From assembly GCA_950097015.1 (NCBI GenBank), contig CATNEN010000001.1, positions 5,627,001-5,691,000 of the forward strand: DNA of 64,000 nucleotides, given 5' to 3'. The position numbers and the translations under genes are program-made. The stretch's first letter is position 1. The number at the start of each line of letters is the position of its first letter. The notes under the pieces were generated by a model that worked only from the letters and a program-made list of their open reading frames with translations, searched no databases and was not told the origin of the DNA. The DNA comes from Macrostomum hystrix (taxonomy: Eukaryota; Platyhelminthes; Macrostomidae). Shown here piece by piece: positions 1 to 11,305 of the stretch.

Positions 1-2965
1 AGGGATCTGGGAGAGCTTACATATGCGTAGTAAGTTCAAAAACCTTAGCTATTGATACCGTAGGCATCAAACCAAGTCAGCACGTAAAAGGTTGCAATTA
101 AAAAAAAAGTAAAAAAGACAAAAAATCGAACAGAATGTGCGTTTTTAGTCTAGGCAAGACAATAATTTAGTTTAATAACAAGGTTACATACATATATAGC
201 TATATGCATACCAAATTTCATATTCATATTCATATATATATATAATATGTAAAATGTTATTTGTCAAACTGAGTCCCAATATAGAGACTGATCGCTTCTG
301 ATACAGCTGCTGAAGGAGGAAATATTTTATGGGGAAACTGCAAACAGAGTACAGTACTGTAATATATCAGTATATAATTGAACATTATGAACAACATAAA
401 CACTAATTGCAACGCGTAAGAAACTAGACTTAATTTTTTTTCGTGCAGTATTTTAAAGCAGCAATTTTAGAGAAAGAAAAGCATTAACAGCATCAGCATC
501 AGCAGCAGCAGCAGCAGCTGCTGCTTCAGTGAAAGCAGAATGTTTACAGGCAAAAACTGATGAAATTTGCTCAAATAGTATTCATTAAAAAAAGAAGAAC
601 CGAAAAAACACATCGGGAAACGGGAGAGCAGGAATAACAAAAGAAGAATAGGAAAGAAAAATTCGAATGATAAAAACACACTCTGATGATGTCTATGAAT
701 GAAACAATAAACAAAAATAGTTTAGATTGCCAGAACAATTCCATTTCACTAAAAACTATACGAACGCGGAAACAGCAGACGGTTTTATTACTTATTTTAC
801 GAGACATACTACTTTTTCCAAACTTAACTATTAGAAAACAAGACAGTAGTATAAGATGCTAGTTGTTATCGAAAAACTTAACATGATAACAATTAGAGGA
901 ATTGTGTATCGTTTGTAACTACATCACGAAAGCTAAATTACACAATGTCATATTTCTTATTGCTTTTATGTAATTCGGATGCGCTAATTAAATTGATTAT
1001 TACACACGTTGTTCATTAAAGTACATTTACGCCGATGAGCGCGTCAGCCGATAAATGCAGCTCGAAAAGTGATGATACAATAAAAAAACTAACAATACGA
1101 TCGTATAAGTACAAACGCTTTATAAAAGTACTTGGTGATGCCATAAAAAACTAACTAATAGCAAGTTGTCAAAAATCTTTTGAAACGAGATTGCGTAGAG
1201 TTTTAAAGTTTGTTCAGCTAGTGTTAAGACGGATGAAGAAAATAAATGGATCCACGAAAGAGACAGACAGAGAGACAGAGAAGATAAGAATGCAAGCGTT
1301 CGCTTTGATCTGATTGGCTGGCGGGCGATAATTTGAGAGAAGTCGCGAAAATTTATGCGAACATGTTCGCATCTGTCTACTTTCTGTGCTAATGAGTAGG
1401 CTAGAGGGTAAAATATATGCTAAAAATAGGAGTATGAGGAGAACACGAATTTAAGTTAGAATAGTGTAAACTTTAGATAACAGAACAGATATAACAAATA
1501 TGGACAATAAAATAATATCATTAGGTAAAATAAACAGACAGATGTCATGATTATTTTAGAACTTTGCTTTAAGAAGTTTCGAGTGAATTAGACCAATTTC
1601 AATGCCACAAAACAACGATAAAAAACACTGAAAACATTTAGGAGTTGTACCGTACGTAAGGGTTTACACCTGTAATCAGGTTATAGTAAGCTAATTAATC
1701 CTTCGAAGCATGATCAGCAAGATAATATAGTTTAAAAAAGCCAATAGTAAAAAAAGCAATAACAGTACAGGTAATAGATAAACAAAGTGTGATCATTTTG
1801 TACAGGCAGATACGCACTATTATTTTCAGAGTGTACTGTTCTTTTCAGCCAATTGTTAAATATAACCTACAGTAGAACCAGGCAAACAATGATTGCTTAA
1901 TATTAAAGCACTAGAAAAATTATACATCATTTTCAAAATAAAAAAATTTGACTGTACAAAACTTTAAAGCAGTCAAATAATGATAATGGGATATTTTGAC
2001 ATACCGAATTTTAATTAGCAATTATGCAACTTAGAAACCTATATTGTTCAAACATTTTCTCATAAATTGGAATTCCAAAAGCTTAAATATTCGCCCATTA
2101 AAAAAAACCCAGAGAAAAATTAAGAAATCGTTGGATTCCCAGAGTAGGTATTTCCCAACGAAGGGATTCCCCAGTTTAGGTATTCTCTAGCAAAGAAATT
2201 CCCAATTTTAGACATTCTTTAGCAAAGGGATTCCCTATTTTAGATATTTTTAGCAAAGGGATTTCCCATTATAAGTATTTCCTAGCTAAGGGATTCCCCA
2301 GCGGAGAGATTTCCTAACTAAGGGATTCCCTAGTTTAGCTATTTTCTAGCGAAGGGATTTCCCCACAGAAGTTATTCTCTAACAAAGGGTTTCCCCATCG
2401 TTGGTATTTCCTAGTTAAGGGATTCCCCAGCGAAGGGAAGTCCCTTAAAGTACAGATTGCGCTGTGAAGTTATTTACAAAATCTATAGTTGAATAACTCG
2501 CTATTTAAATAAATGAATCGACAAGTTTAAGGCGACATCAGTTTAAACAGCAACCACTCAGACATATTAAAGCATAATTTTTGTACACAATTAAAGAACT
2601 GCGAACTGTACAAAAAGTTCAGAAGCTACTTAAAAAACGGCATGATGGACACAGGGCACGCCGTACAAACAGATGCCTTCTACGCAGAATTTTGGACATT
2701 AGTAACATACAACAATAAATTGGACTTAGTAAACAACGAAGCGAAATATTTGACGCATGCATCGTAACTACAGCAGTGCTATGAGTAGGACTCATTGTAT
2801 GATTCTGGACCTTGCAAATATTACTCAGCCTTAAGTAAGATCCTATCCAAGCACTAGCCGGTATCATAAAAATGAGCAACTCTTCCAAAAAAAGACAATA
2901 AAAAAGCAATCAAGAAAAAGTAAATAGAGTTAATTTAAAATGAATAAATCAATGCGTCATGAATG
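1..2965. other. AT-rich non-coding stretch downstream of LDB
   Basis: I see no exon with family similarity here. The stretch lies 3' of the LDB stop codon and probably includes its 3' UTR and intergenic DNA. It contains a short CAG/CTG tract near 486-527 that could fold back on itself, long A-rich stretches, and an interrupted tandem repeat at about 2100-2450. The short open frames present are low-complexity or lysine/phenylalanine-rich and look accidental. Confidence 0.6.
2100..2450. repeat. Degenerate ~30-bp tandem repeat
   Basis: About eleven diverged copies of a unit of roughly 30 bp are visible. The shared core is AAGGGATTCCC followed by a variable AGTTTAGGTATTCTCTAGC-type segment. Copies differ by many substitutions and small indels, so this array is older than the others in the window. 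It lies 0.5 kb downstream of the LDB stop codon. No open frame runs through it. Confidence 0.8.
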
Positions 2966-5900
2966 TCAATCCATCATGCCTAGTGGAGTGCCTGGTTTAC
3001 TTCTACAGGAACCTAAGCTGCCGGCCGGACTATGCGGCACAGACATGGGCGGCATGCCTGACATGTAGCCACCCTGCTGCGGATGCGGCATCTGCTGGTA
3101 ATGCTGCTGCTGCTGCTGCTGATGAGGATGAGGCATCATTTGCATCGGCATAGACATTGGCGGCTGCTGCATATGCTGCATCGGAGGCTGATGATGCGGA
3201 TTATGATGCTGCGGCATCATCTGGGGTGGCATCATCATCATCGGCTGCTGATGCTGGTGCATTGAGTGCGGTGGCGGCGGCGGCAGACCTTGCTGAGGAT
3301 GACCGTATTTTGAATACGGCTGCTGCTGCTGCTGGGGTGGCGGATGATGATGCAAATGATGAGGCGGCATCGGAATGCCCTGCTGATGCTGCATCGGATG
3401 CTGCGGTTGCATCGGCGTAGGAGGATAATAGCCGCCGGCGCCGCCGCCGTACATCGGGCCGCCTCCGTTGGGTCCGCTGACACGGCTGGGATCGTACTGT
3501 GAATTCTCCAGTCGGGTGATGCATCTCTCGTCGGCCTCTCCGACACCGGCCGATGCGGCAGACGATGCGGCGGCTGCGGCGGCAGCGGCAGCAGCGGCAG
3601 CGGCGGCAGCGGCGGCAGCTGCAGCTGAATTGTTATTGCCAGTTGATCCCATCGGTTGTGGCGGTCCGTAGCACCCGCCGCCAACGCCGCCTAAACCGAT
3701 GCCACCCATTAGAGAGGGCTCCAATACAACCATGACATCGGTGGGACCTGCGCCAGGTGGACACGGCCCCGTGGCAGCCGCGGCTGCAGCCGCAGCGGCA
3801 GCGGCAGCAGCTCCGCCCTTTGCTGCAGCTTTCTTACCACCGCGACCCCCGCCAGTAGCAGCCCCCGCAGCGGCGCCCGTGTCAGCTGCTTTGCGTTTTT
3901 TCTTCGGTTTCGCTTTTGAAGCCGTCTGAGGCTGCTGCTGCTGCTGCTGTTGCTGAGGTCCGCTAGAAACTAAAGATGCGCTAGAAGCGTTTATACAAGC
4001 CGTACCATTTGCGGCAGATGATACGGCAGCCGAATTTGGCACGGCGGAGTCTAAGCCATTACCAGCGCAGCTTTTTTGCCATTTATGATAGAGCGCGCTC
4101 TGCAGGCACTGCCTGGGCGGCTGGCCCAACTGCTTCTGCAGAGTCATGAGCTCCTGCATTGGCTGCAGAATCACAGCCAATCGGCTGAAATTCACTAGTT
4201 CATTCGATAAGCCCACTCTGGTCAAGGGAGATTTAACGGCCGCCTCAGCTGGCGCGCCTGCTGCTGCCGTTGCCAACACGCAGCGTGGCACCAGTTCACG
4301 ATGCTGCTTCACCTCCATGCTCCATAGGCGAATGCGCATGTCGTCTAGTAGGAATTCCAGTAGTAGGCTAACCTCAGTCAGGATCTGGAGCCCATTGTTG
4401 TGAGTTCGATGAGATTAGCGCCTTTTATGTTGTATCACAGTTGTATCACTGCTATTGTCCACCTTCTCACTGCTATTGTCCACCTTCTCACTGCTATTGT
4501 CCACCTTCTCACTGCTATTGTCCACCTTCTCACTGCTATTGTCCACCTTCTCACTGCTATTGTCCACCTTCTCACTGCTATTGTCCACCTTCTCACTGCT
4601 ATTGTCCACCTTCTCACTGCTATTGTCCACCTTCTCACTGCTATTGTCACACCATTCTCACTGCTATTGTCCACCTTCTCACTGCTATTGTCCACCTTCT
4701 CACTGCTATTGTCCACCTTCTCACTGCTATTGTCCACCTTCTCACTGCTATTGTCCACCTTCTCACTGCTATTGTCACACTATTGTTACTGCTATTGTCA
4801 CTCCATTCTCACTGCTATTGTCACACCATTATCACTGCTATTGTCCACCTTCTCACTGCTATTGTCCACCTTCTCACTGCTATTGTCACACCATTCTCAC
4901 TGCTGTTGTCACACTATTCTCACTGCTATTGTCACTCCATTCTCACTGCTATTGTCACACCATTCTCACTGATATTGTTACACCATTCTCACTGCTATTG
5001 TCACACCATTCTCACTGCTATTGTCACACCATTCTCACTGCTATTGTCACACCATTCTCACTGCTATTGTCACACGATTCTCACTGCTATTGTCACATCA
5101 TTCTCACTGCTATTGTCACACGATTCTCACTGCTATTGTCACACGATTCTCACTGCTATTGTCACACTATTCTCACTGCTATTGTCACACTATTCTCACT
5201 GCTATTGTCACACTATTCTCACTGCTATTGTCACACCATTCTCACTGCTATTGTCACACTATTCTCACTGCTATTGTCACACTATTCTCACTGCTATTGT
5301 CACACCATTCTCACTGCTATTGTCACACCATTCTCGCAGCTATTGTCACACTATTCTCACTGCTATTGTCACACTATTCTCACTGCTATTGTCACACTAT
5401 TCTCACTGCTATTGTCACACCATTCTCACTGCTATTGTCACACCATTCTCGCAGCTATTGTCACACCATTCTCACTGCTATTGTCACACTATTCTCGCAG
5501 CTATTGTCACACCATTCTCACTGCTATTGTCACACTATTCTCGCAGCTATTGTCACACCATTCTCACTGCTATTGTCACACTATTCTCACTGCTATTGTC
5601 ACTCCATTCTCACTGCTATTGTCACACCATTCTCACTGCTATTGTCACACCATTCTCACTGCTATTGTCACACTATTCTCGCAGCTATTGTCACACCATT
5701 CTCACTGCTATTGTCACACTATTCTCACTGCTATTGTCACACCATTCTCACTGCTATTGTCACACCATTCTCACTGCTATTGTCACTCCATTCTCACTGC
5801 TATTGTCACACCATTCTCACTGCTATTGTCACACCATTCTCACTGCTATTGTCACACCATTCTCACTGCTATTGTCACACCATTCTCACTGCTATTGTCA

Positions 5901-7936
5901 CACTATTCTCGCAGCTATTGTCACACCATTCTCGCAGCTATTGTCACACTATTCTCACTGCTATTGTCACACCATTCTCACTGCTATTGTCACACCATTC
6001 TCACTGCTATTGTCACACCATTCTCACTGCTATTGTCACACCATTCTCACTGCTATTGTCACACCATTCTTACTGCTATTGTCACACCATTCTCACTGCT
6101 ATTGTCACACTATTCTCGCAGCTATTGTCACACCATTCTCACTGCTATTGTCACACTATTCTCGCAGCTATTGTCACACCATTCTCACTGCTATTGTCAC
6201 ACTATTCTCACTGCTATTGTCACACCATTCTCACTGCTATTGTCACACCATTCTCACTGCTATTGTCACACCATTCTCACTGCTATTGTCACACCATTCT
6301 CACTGCTATTGTCACACCATTCTCACTGCTATTGTCACACCATTCTCACTGCTATTGTCACACCATTCTCACTGCTATTGTCACACCATTCTCACTGCTA
6401 TTGTCACACTATTCTCGCAGCTATTGTCACACCATTCTCGCAGCTATTGTCACACTATTCTCACTGCTATTGTCACACCATTCTCACTGCTATTGTCACA
6501 CCATTCTCACTGCTATTGTCACACCATTCTCACTGCTATTGTCACACCATTCTCACTGCTATTGTCACACCATTCTCACTGCTATTGTCACACTATTCTC
6601 ACTGCTATTGTCACACCATTCTCACTGCTATTGTCACACCATTCTCACTGCTATTGTCACACCATTCTCACTGCTATTGTCACACCATTCTCACTGCTAT
6701 TGTCACACCATTCTCGCAGCTTACCTTGCACATGACTGGCTGGCAGCGGCAGTAGGTGGTGACTAGCTCAGCAGATGGGCAGGACACCACAAGCAGATGA
6801 GAGGCTGGGTGTCCTGGCATGGACTGGGGCGGTCTAGGCGGAGATGGCACCAGGGCCTCCTGTGACGAGCGCAGGCGTAGAAAAGCTTCGTCGCAGGTTC
6901 GCAGCAGGCTGTGAAAGAAGCGTGGAATTAGAGACCGACCGACGCTGTAGGACCGAGGCGTCGGGTCTTCAGGCAGGCCGAATGTTACCTGAAGAAATCG
7001 CAGCATAAAATTTGTTTCGTCACGAGTTCTGGCACAATAATGTCTTTAGTCTATGGACAAATCTACGCACACTTCTGAGCACAGAAATTTAGGCTTTTAA
7101 AGCCAAATATGGAAACCCTCATTCCAACACAGATAGATTAAACACATCCCTAAATCCTAAACCCGAGATTGGAAAATCCTCAGATACTCAAAATCAGAGC
7201 AAAACATCAACAAAGAAAAAGTGATCCGCACGTCTTAAACAGCTAATTTAAAGTTCAGAACAAGTCAAGATCTCAAAATTAAAAGAGCACATTTAGATCC
7301 TTAAATTATGATACAAAAGCGAGAAGTGATTCTCACCTGCACCATTGCCGAATCGTCAAAGAATTCGTTAGCAAAAGCGTCCCACCATAAGATAGGCGTC
7401 TCCCTGGGCCTTTGCGACAGTCGCCGATTGATTTCGTGCACTCTTAAATCGCCACTTTGCGGCGGAGGCGGCGGCATTGGCGGCGGCGGAGGCGGTGGCA
7501 TCGGGCGCATCAGGTGAGGCGGCGGAGGCGGAGGCGCCTGGTGATGATGCGGATGATGATGATGATGCGGCGGCGGCGGCGGTGGAGGCGGCAACGGCTG
7601 GTGATGATGCAGGGGTCCCATGGGGTGCTGCTGATGGTGAGAAGCCGCGGAGACGTTCTGAGGCGGAATGGCGCCAGGCGAAGTGACCGGACCTCGATAA
7701 TAGCAAGACGCTGGAGGAGGCGGCGGTGGCGGCGGCAGAGGCGGCTGCTGCTGCTGTGGCTCCGGTGTAGCCACTGCAGACTGCCGACTGCCCGGCCTTG
7801 ATGACTGGCGAGACTGGAAGGAATTCGGTATTAAAGCACACTTGCATAAAATATGACCTTGAAAATTACCATTTTCATTTGCTATGCGCACGATGCCAGG
7901 GTGTGATAGGCTCAGACGACCTTGGGGATACCCCAT
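2966..7936 (-). CDS. LDB: LIM-domain-binding protein (LDB/CLIM/NLI/Chip family), 5' end uncertain
   Basis: A nuclear adaptor that dimerises and bridges LIM-homeodomain and LMO factors. I read three exons: 7813-7337, 6988-6725 and 4384-2966 (stop 2966-2968), joined in phase 0 by AG/GT sites. The first holds a Pro/His-rich stretch and then WWDAFANEFFDD, the start of the dimerisation domain. The second carries YSVGRSLIPRFF. The third carries LEFLLDDMRIRLW, QHRELVPR, LQPMQELM and CLQSALYHKWQ, matching LDB1 in order. A basic PKKKRK follows near 3890-3912. The LIM-interaction domain is recognisable as DVMVVLEPSLMGG and DERCITRLENSQYD, but about 55 Gly/Ala-rich residues separate the two halves, against about five in vertebrate LDB1. 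The C-terminus is a long Gln/His/Pro/Met tail. The frame stays open upstream of 7813 to an ATG at 7936, but this does not resemble known LDB N-termini, so first exons may lie further upstream. Confidence 0.93.
4432..6720. repeat. Intronic minisatellite, 21- and 23-bp units, about 100 copies
   Basis: The array fills almost all of the LDB intron (4385-6724). The acceptor-side portion uses a 21-bp unit (CTCACTGCTATTG then TCCACCTT on the plus strand). The rest uses a 23-bp unit (CTCACTGCTATTG then TCACACCATT). Point variants recur, such as CACTATT for CACCATT and CTCGCAG for CTCACTG. The array runs to within four bases of the splice donor. Because the units lack stop codons in several frames, open frames of up to 766 codons cross it; these are artefacts. 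Confidence 0.98.
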
Positions 7937-8348
7937 TTATTTAGATTGTCAACGCACACAAGTAGTGTCACAATTGGCTTGAACGACCTGAGTCGAACGG
8001 ATTTTCTTTTATCGGATTTCAAAGTCTCAAATATAAACTTCTCTATAAGTATAAACCAATAAATCAAAGCAACAAACAAATGTAAAATGCTTCTCTGCTA
8101 ATTACTTATATGCTGAGTAATTTATTTGCACATTAGGAATTACGCATATAATTAAAAAATGTGTATCAAAACAAAGCTTGATAAAAATGAATCCATCAGA
8201 ATTGCTTTAAATTTAGATTTCAGATGAACAATGGCACTTTAAATCAGCTTGATTGACAGGTGTTTACACTTGAGACAGATGCTTTAAAGGACTAAGTTAC
8301 TCGCATCCATCGCATTAATTATATTAATATTTAATTGATATCGGTTAC
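7937..8348. other. Non-coding, LDB upstream side
   Basis: This is AT-rich sequence with no recognisable exon, repeat or RNA gene. It could be LDB 5' intron or promoter DNA. Confidence 0.4.
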
Positions 8349-8545
8349 TTCGTCAACTGAGCTACGGCCTCTTCAGTTGTGGCCTTCAGGCGAGCCTTCA
8401 CACTGTCCGAAGACATTTCAGACAGGGCGGCTGTGATCACACCTGCTGACAGACGGCCGCTTCGACTGCTGCCTTCATGCTGGACGGTTGGGAGACATCC
8501 TGGTGACTGCTGAACAGCCTGAGGAACAGCTGGGGGGTGAAAAAC
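8349..8545 (-). pseudogene. Duplicated, decayed GSTK exon 2 fragment
   Basis: This block is colinear with GSTK exon 2 and the adjoining intron end at 10149-10365. The stretch encoding ITAALS-MSSDSVK-RLKATTEEAVA is preserved almost base for base. The region around the poly-Ala/Glu helix has indels that break the frame. The segment stops before the conserved GAFGSPTFV part, and the splice acceptor region is altered to GGGGGG. The duplication therefore carried only a partial exon with flanking intron and cannot encode a working enzyme. The intact copy sits 1.6 kb away on the same strand. Confidence 0.85.
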
Positions 8546-8619
8546 AATGAGACTATGCAAATCTATAGAGTCAATTATAGTTATTCCATTATTGTGATGT
8601 GAAGCTTCAAGACCTGCTT

Positions 8620-9290
8620 ATCTTCTCGCATCTCTTTTTTAATCACTCTACCGTCTCGTGTCTCCCCTGTTTTATCTCACCACTGCCTCATATACCCGCT
8701 GTATAACTTCTTAATCTATAAGAATTATATCGTCTAAGTCTTTTCTCTCCTTGTCGCCTTTCTGCCTTATATTTACCATGTCTCATATCTCCCACCTGTC
8801 TCATAGCCCACCAGTCTCATATCTCACGTGTCTCCTATCTCACATGTCTGCTATCTCACCTGTCTCTTATCTCACCTGTTTCACATCTCCCATGTTTAGT
8901 ATTTTCCACCAGTCTCATATCTCCCACCTGTCTCATAGCCCACCAGTCTCATATCTCACCTGTCTCATATCTCACCTGTCTCCTATCTCACCTGTCTCCT
9001 ATCTCACCTGTTTCACATCTCCCATGTTTAGTATTTCCCACCAGTCTCATATCTTCCTTTGTCTCATAGCCCACCAGTCTCATATCTCACCTGTCTCATA
9101 TCTCACCTGTCTGCTATCTCACCTGTCTCCTATCTCACCTGTCTGCTATCTCACCTGTCTCCTATCCCACCTGTCTCCTATCCCACCTGTCTCCTATCTC
9201 ACCTGTTTCACATCTCCCATGTTTAGTATTTCCCACCAGTCTCATATCTTCCTTTGTCTCATCTCTCCTAGAAGCAGTTTCCTATTCCCA
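8620..9290. repeat. Pyrimidine-rich minisatellite (TCTCA-C-TGTC type)
   Basis: Copies of an approximately 15-17-bp unit such as TCTCACCTGTCTCCTA are arranged in a longer pattern of about 150 bp that ends each time with TTTCACATCTCCCATGTTTAG. That longer pattern is seen three times. The same kind of unit (TCTCATCTCTCCCCTGTC) recurs near 18545-18720, 19290-19345, 19655-19800 (opposite strand) and 26180-26825. Confidence 0.85.
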
Positions 9291-9924
9291 AAAAATGGCA
9301 CAGCCAGACTCACCTGCTGAACAGACTCAGGCTGTCGCATCTGAACAGCAGAATCAAATCTCATTGTGGTCAGAGTTCCAACTCAAAACATCGCGTGACA
9401 CTATCAGGTCCAGGTAGCAACCGGGGCACTCCATAGGTCACGATTTTCCACGGGAAATTTCTTTGCCATAGCAATCTGCAGACCTGGAGGCAAACAATCG
9501 ACTTCGCCCAAGAGCACACAACCGAGCAGTACAGATTTTAGAGTCACATCTAGTTGCCATGCCAACCTATAGCGGCCCAGTAGATTTCAAAGCCAAGTAC
9601 AGCATGACTAACCTTGGCTGAAAAATATAATAATAGGCATACATAGACTCTTGAGACTACTGTTTAGGTCTTCTTAAACCAGTAGTATAAAATGATCATT
9701 AATAAAATATCGAAAAAAAACAAATTCGAAGTCAACAGAAATATAACTTATTCAGATTAAATAGTGTATAACTAAATCAATATTTTTATAATCGTAAGGC
9801 AAGTAATAAAAAGTTAAGCTACTAATAATCATTATTCTTGATTTCTTATCAATACCGAAGTAAAAAAATTTTTTATAAAACTAGCTGGAATTGTCAAGCT
9901 CCACCAATCAGTCAATTAAATTAT
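9291..9924. other. Non-coding, downstream of GSTK
   Basis: No exon or structured element was recognised. The sequence becomes AT-rich towards the GSTK 3' end. Confidence 0.4.
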
Positions 9925-11305
9925 CTAAATCTTCGCAGCCAGATGCTTCAACGGACCTCGGTACTCGACACCTAAAATGAGTACAAGTTTTTAATAATTA
10001 CGAGAATATCGACCGAATATTTAATTAATATCGGGCAGTTCGTCAGCTCACCCAGCAGGTCGCCGATGATGTGGAATCGGTCGGAGCCGAACACCATCTC
10101 CTGCCTACCGTCCGCGGTGTGCACAACGAATGTTGGCGAGCCGAATGCGCCAAGAGCTACGGCCTCTTCAGTTGTGGCCTTCAGGCGAGTCTTCACACTG
10201 TCCGAAGACATGTCAGACAGGGCGGCTGTGATCACATCGGCTGACAGGCCGGCCGCTTCTGCTGCCTCCTTCAGGCTGGACGGCTGGGAGACATCCTGGT
10301 GACTGCTGAACAGCCTGAGGAACAGCTGCCGGCTCAGCTGCAAACAATGAGACTATGCATATTGATGGAGAGCCTTAATTTGAGGATTTGGGAGAGTGAC
10401 AAACTCAATCAGAGGATCTGGCAGAGTGACAAACTCAATCAGAGGATCTGGGAGAGTAACAAACTCAATCAGAGGATCTGGGAGAGTAACAAACTCAATC
10501 AGAGGATCTGGGAGAGTAACAAACTCAATCAGAGGATCTGGGAGAGTAACAAACTCAATCAGAGGATTTGGGAGAGTTACAAACTCAATCAGAGGATCTG
10601 GGAGAGTGACAAACTCAATCAGAGGATTTGGGAGAGTGACAAACTCAATCAGAGGATCTGGGAGAGTGACAAACTCAATCAGAGGATCTAGGAGAGTGAC
10701 AAACTCAATCAGAGGATTTGGGAGAGTGATAAACTCAATCAGAGGATTTGGGAAAGTGACAAACTCAACCAGAGGATCTAGGAGAGTGACAAACTCAATC
10801 AGAGGATCTGGGAGAGTGACAAACTCAATCAGAGGATCTGGGAGAGTGACAAACTCAATCAGAGGATCTGGGAGAGTGACAAAGTCAATCAGAGGATCTG
10901 GGTGAGTGACAAACTCAATCAGAGGATCTTTAAGAGTGCCAGACATAATCTAAGAACACTCACAGGCTCCACAGCATCTGGCTGCTGCAGTTGAACTGCA
11001 GTCAAAAATCGCATAGTTGACAAAGTCCCAGTATTAAACATTCTCTCGATAACTTTGTCCGTCATAACCAATGGTACTCCATAGTGCTTGGCCAAGCGTG
11101 GCAGATCGAAGCGCATCATGTGTTCACCTTTTAGTGGCACTGTGCCTGGTGGTCTATTATTGGCACCTTTCATCACGCCACCAAGGTAGAATGGACGAAA
11201 ATTAATGGCTAAATTCCACACAGTTCTATGACGACAGAGCACCTCAAAGCCAAGGAAAGTATAGGGCGAGATAACATCAAAATAGAAATCGATTCGGCGA
11301 GACAT
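9925..11305 (-). CDS. GSTK1: Glutathione S-transferase kappa (DsbA-like fold), complete
   Basis: A mitochondrial/peroxisomal-type glutathione transferase of the thioredoxin/DsbA superfamily. Three exons join in frame: 11305-10964, 10337-10052 and 9971-9925 (stop TAG 9925-9927). The reconstructed protein is 224 aa, against 226 in human GSTK1. Exon 1 has the family start FYFDVISPYTFLGFEVLCR with the SPY serine that contacts glutathione, then FRPFYLGGVMK, NRPPGTVPLKG and YGVPLVMTD. Exon 2 has LKATTEEAVALGAFGSPTFVV and MVFGSDR. The 47-nt exon 3 supplies the expected GPLKHLA tail. Intron 1 is filled by a 30-bp minisatellite. A splice-acceptor-like CTCATGCAG lies 11 nt before the ATG. A broken copy of exon 2 lies downstream at 8349-8545. 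Confidence 0.95.
10380..10935. repeat. Intronic 30-bp minisatellite in GSTK intron 1
   Basis: About 18 copies of a 30-bp unit (AGAGGATCTGGGAGAGTGAC then AAACTCAATC) occupy most of the 626-nt intron between exons 1 and 2. Variants alternate GATCTG with GATTTG and GTGAC with GTAAC. Thirty is a multiple of three, so open frames run through on both strands, but they are not coding. Confidence 0.98.

Noticed and set aside
1-20. Start of window resembles the GSTK intron repeat (GGATCTGGGAGAG)
   Set aside because: Only about 15 bases match and no second unit follows. It may be the edge of another array cut by the window or chance; not enough to call.
467-807. Leu/Phe-rich minus-strand frames
   Set aside because: They derive from an A-rich tract and a CAG run; low complexity with no supporting context.
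3083-3929. Several plus-strand Ala/Arg/His-rich frames
   Set aside because: Shadow frames of the GC-rich, triplet-repeat-rich LDB exon on the opposite strand.
4432-6720. CRISPR-like array
   Set aside because: Units are directly head-to-tail without unique spacers, in a eukaryotic intron; the same applies to the other arrays in the window.
4400-6766. Open frames of 581-766 codons with Ser/His/Leu/Thr/Ile repeats
   Set aside because: They are translations of the 21/23-bp minisatellite in three plus-strand frames. They lie opposite an LDB intron bounded by good splice sites and have no family similarity.
10299-10946. Frames with 10-residue repeats on both strands
   Set aside because: This is the 30-bp minisatellite within GSTK intron 1; the flanking exons splice across it in correct phase.
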